From: an uncultured Bacteroidales bacterium
Lineage (GTDB): Bacteria; Bacteroidota; Bacteroidia; Bacteroidales; Bacteroidaceae
Length of the DNA stretch: 33,954 nucleotides
Assembly: GCA_902778265.1 (NCBI GenBank)
Contig: CACYXI010000024.1
Coordinates: 1-33,954 of the forward strand
Direction: 5' to 3'
Under the pieces are notes generated by a model. That model was not told the origin of the DNA and did not search any database. It saw nothing but the letters and a program-made list of their open reading frames with translations. Positions 32,184 to 33,954 of this stretch are shown here, in pieces. How positions within the stretch are numbered: position 1 is the first letter of the stretch; the number at the start of each line of letters is the position of its first letter. A program made the translations under genes and the position numbers.

Positions 32184-33479
32184 CTATGCTGCCCTCTTAA
32201 CAAGCGAATAGGCCACTCCCCTACTTGAGCGAGTCTTCTTGACCTTCAGTTCCTTGAGCGCACGCCCTATCCTTTCTGACGATAGGTTTCTCATAGCAAT
32301 CTCAGGAAACTTCGACTGAAGCTCCTTACGAATATCAAGCGAGGTGACGCTATTGCCACGTTCTCCTGGCTCTGGCTTGCGATAGAAATTGTCGATCATA
32401 GCCTCAAGGTCAACCGACTCCTGATAAGGGATGTTAAGTTCCTGAATGCGAAGCGTCTCCTCGTTGGTGAACCAGTAGCGCATCTTCTCGTCACGCACCT
32501 CATGGAGCAACTGGGCATAGACCTGCTCGTAGTCTATTTCCTGCTGATTGTCAATGAGTTTACCGTCTGGAATCTCGATGGTGAGATAGCGACGTGAACC
32601 TGTCATATCCTTCAGCGGATGACGGTTGTTCGTAGTGGCTATGAACGAGGCATAACGCTTACGCTCGTCGATGGTCTTGCCATAGATTCTACGACCATTG
32701 ACCTTGACCTTTGAGAGTGCCTGCTTCAGCTCTGCCATCTGACCTGCCTTGTACTGATCCATCTCGTCAAGGCAAATCAACAGACTTCCGCTAAGCGCCA
32801 TCTCCTTATCAAATTTGTTGGTAAGGTTGAAGTGGTCGAGATAGTACTGGCGAAGGGCGGTTGGCAGGAATCTGAGACAGAACGTGCTCTTTCCACAGCC
32901 CTGATTGCCAATGAGCAAAGGAACGGTCTCATTGCCGTGCTCTTCGTCGATACCCAGCCAATGGGCTGTTACAGAGCGCATCCATGTCTTCATGAATGCA
33001 AGCTGCTCATCGCTCATGCCTGGAATGCGGTTGAGGAAGTCGGTAATGCGATCCTTGCCATCCCATTGAGGCAGAGCATCAAACCATTGACGGATGGGAT
33101 CATAGACAGGTGGGATGCTTGACTCAACGTAGGTCTTGATGTCAGACTTGAGTTCTGTGACATCTGGCATCTCGCGCATACCCATAATGTAGATGGTGTT
33201 GAGAGCCTCTGATGTCAGACGCGAATACTTCTCGTCAGGCTCATCAACCTTCTTGTACTCAACCATACCGCTGAGTACGTTGCGGCGGAAATTGTAGTGC
33301 TGCTCAAGGAAGTACTCGGCAGGCAACTGTGCCTCTTCCATAGGTTCAGAAGCAGCCTCTTCTGCTGAGATTTCCTGAACAGGAACCTGTGCAGAAGCCA
33401 TTTCTTCGTTGTTAGAAGACGCGGTTGACAACTCTCCAGAGCGGATTTCGCCCTGAGCAAAAGGATTAGTTTCAATCAT
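32184..33479 (-). CDS. VapE/DUF3874-type P-loop ATPase
   Basis: A 431-residue protein of the virulence-associated E (VapE) family, widespread in Bacteroidetes chromosomes and mobile islands. Residues 1-55 are acidic and low in complexity. The ATPase core shows Walker A GNQGCGKST (191-199), Walker B LICLDEMD (234-241), sensor ATTNN (281-285) and the arginine-rich GSRRYLTIEI (294-303). The layout is like superfamily 3 helicases paired with primases in phages and islands. The C-terminal part (about 306-431) fits DUF3874, possibly a winged helix. No primase domain is seen. Its role is unknown; a replication or phage-defence function would be guesswork. A well-matched promoter precedes it. Confidence 0.85.
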   Translation of the reverse strand: MIETNPFAQGEIRSGELSTASSNNEEMASAQVPVQEISAEEAASEPMEEAQLPAEYFLEQHYNFRRNVLSGMVEYKKVDEPDEKYSRLTSEALNTIYIMGMREMPDVTELKSDIKTYVESSIPPVYDPIRQWFDALPQWDGKDRITDFLNRIPGMSDEQLAFMKTWMRSVTAHWLGIDEEHGNETVPLLIGNQGCGKSTFCLRFLPTALRQYYLDHFNLTNKFDKEMALSGSLLICLDEMDQYKAGQMAELKQALSKVKVNGRRIYGKTIDERKRYASFIATTNNRHPLKDMTGSRRYLTIEIPDGKLIDNQQEIDYEQVYAQLLHEVRDEKMRYWFTNEETLRIQELNIPYQESVDLEAMIDNFYRKPEPGERGNSVTSLDIRKELQSKFPEIAMRNLSSERIGRALKELKVKKTRSSRGVAYSLVKRAA

Positions 33480-33560
33480 ACGGTAATGATTTTTAAGAAT
33501 TGATTAATAAATGATTAAAAAGTAAATATCATGTTTTTCCTCGTCAAAAGGATTCGGCTG

Positions 33561-33591
33561 CAAAAGTATAAATAATTTCTGAAACCACCAA
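33561..33591 (-). promoter_or_regulatory. Promoter of the VapE/DUF3874 gene
   Basis: Minus strand: TTG (33591 to 33589), 20 nt, TACTTTTG (33568 to 33561). The leader to the ATG at 33479 is about 75 nt. Confidence 0.65.
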
Positions 33592-33738
33592 GAGTTTGCC
33601 CTAAGATTCTGCATTTTTTTCTTCTGATTTTTCCGAAAAATGAAATACACATTATTTATTTTATGCTTGTGAAAATAACAAAAACAAGAAAAAACACGCT
33701 CCACATATAGAATTTACAATATTATGGTGTCGGGAATA

Positions 33739-33823
33739 GCCTCGTAAAGGCGAAATAGTATAGGCGTGGGTGCAACCCACGTAACTTTAGTCCCCATTCC
33801 CCAAGAGCGCCGTAGGTGCGATA
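33739..33823. repeat. Mixed stem-triloop hairpins
   Basis: GCCTC-GTA-AAGGC (four of five pairs), CGTGGGT-GCA-ACCCACG (33764-33780) and GCGCC-GTA-GGTGC followed by GATATAATT, a broken R3 tail. No gene is seen in 33592-33954. Confidence 0.6.
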
Positions 33824-33876
33824 TAATTTCATGACATAAGTAAATGTACAGAATAATTTTTATAATCAAGAATTAG

Positions 33877-33954
33877 AGAGATTTGTCGAAGACCCACTGA
33901 CCGCAGGGAAGTAATTAGAGATTTTTCTTTTGAATTTATAAGAGATTTGTCGAA
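33877..33954 (+). repeat. R4 repeat copy 3 and the start of a fourth
   Basis: AGAGATTTGTCGAAGACCC, then ACTGACCGCAGGGAAGTAA, then a further AGAGATTTGTCGAA cut by the window end. The ~62-bp spacing suggests a tandem series beyond the edge. Confidence 0.7.

Noticed and set aside
1-33954. tRNA, rRNA, integrase or transposase genes
   Set aside because: I looked for tRNA-like arms, rRNA-like sequence and transposase or integrase motifs and recognised none, so the repeat elements are non-autonomous within this window.

Overview
The window is a chromosomal segment of a Bacteroidales bacterium, most likely Prevotella or a close relative. Three things point there. The division and cell-wall (dcw) cluster has the Bacteroidetes gene order and Bacteroidetes-specific forms: a long acidic FtsL, a PASTA-tailed FtsI, and MraY and FtsW with inserted loops. 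The promoters fit the Bacteroidetes pattern TTTG-N20-TAnnTTTG, with almost no Shine-Dalgarno sequences. The rest is typical of the group: a BspA-type leucine-rich repeat protein, a DUF4292 lipoprotein, and a VapE/DUF3874 ATPase.

Layout. 1-458: start of a minus-strand zinc-ribbon gene with its leader and promoter. 459-1736: BspA-like LRR protein (minus). 1794-2297: control region of the dcw cluster, with an 11-bp-phased inverted array and three 10-bp-phased MraZ-type boxes on the promoter. 2298-19034: mraZ, rsmH, ftsL-like, ftsI, murE, mraY, murD, ftsW, murG, murC, ftsQ, ftsA, ftsZ, all plus strand; together they make lipid II and build the divisome. 19035-19450: nested palindromic element. 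19451-21341: dgt and dut, two dNTP-sanitising enzymes. 21342-22250: about 0.9 kb without a convincing gene, holding a long inverted repeat. 22251-26843: TPR protein, DUF4292 lipoprotein and a degenerate LytM (EnvC-like) protein, probably one envelope operon. 26815-27339: VanZ-like protein (minus), overlapping the EnvC end. 27613-30140: NSS-family symporter and a ComEA-like helix-hairpin-helix protein. 30329-31645: lipase-like lipoprotein (minus). 32184-33479: VapE/DUF3874 ATPase (minus). The ends are repeat-rich.

The most unusual content is in the repeats. At least four families occupy gene junctions: (R1) GC-rich hairpins with a TTAGATAGTA-like tail, usually in inverted pairs; (R2) AT-rich heptanucleotide arrays whose 7-nt period is kept while the sequence changes from junction to junction; (R3) 5-bp stems with a GNA triloop followed by GACACCTAA, or by a different tail in a sister group, with stems that change in a compensatory way; and (R4) a roughly 35-bp AGATTTGTCGAAGACCC element. 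R1 units supply the last codons of mraZ and the HhH gene and part of the signal peptides of two adjacent unrelated secreted proteins, and a related palindrome is read through in frame inside the VanZ-like gene. This looks like a REP/BIME-like system that reaches into coding sequence; no mobilising transposase is visible here.
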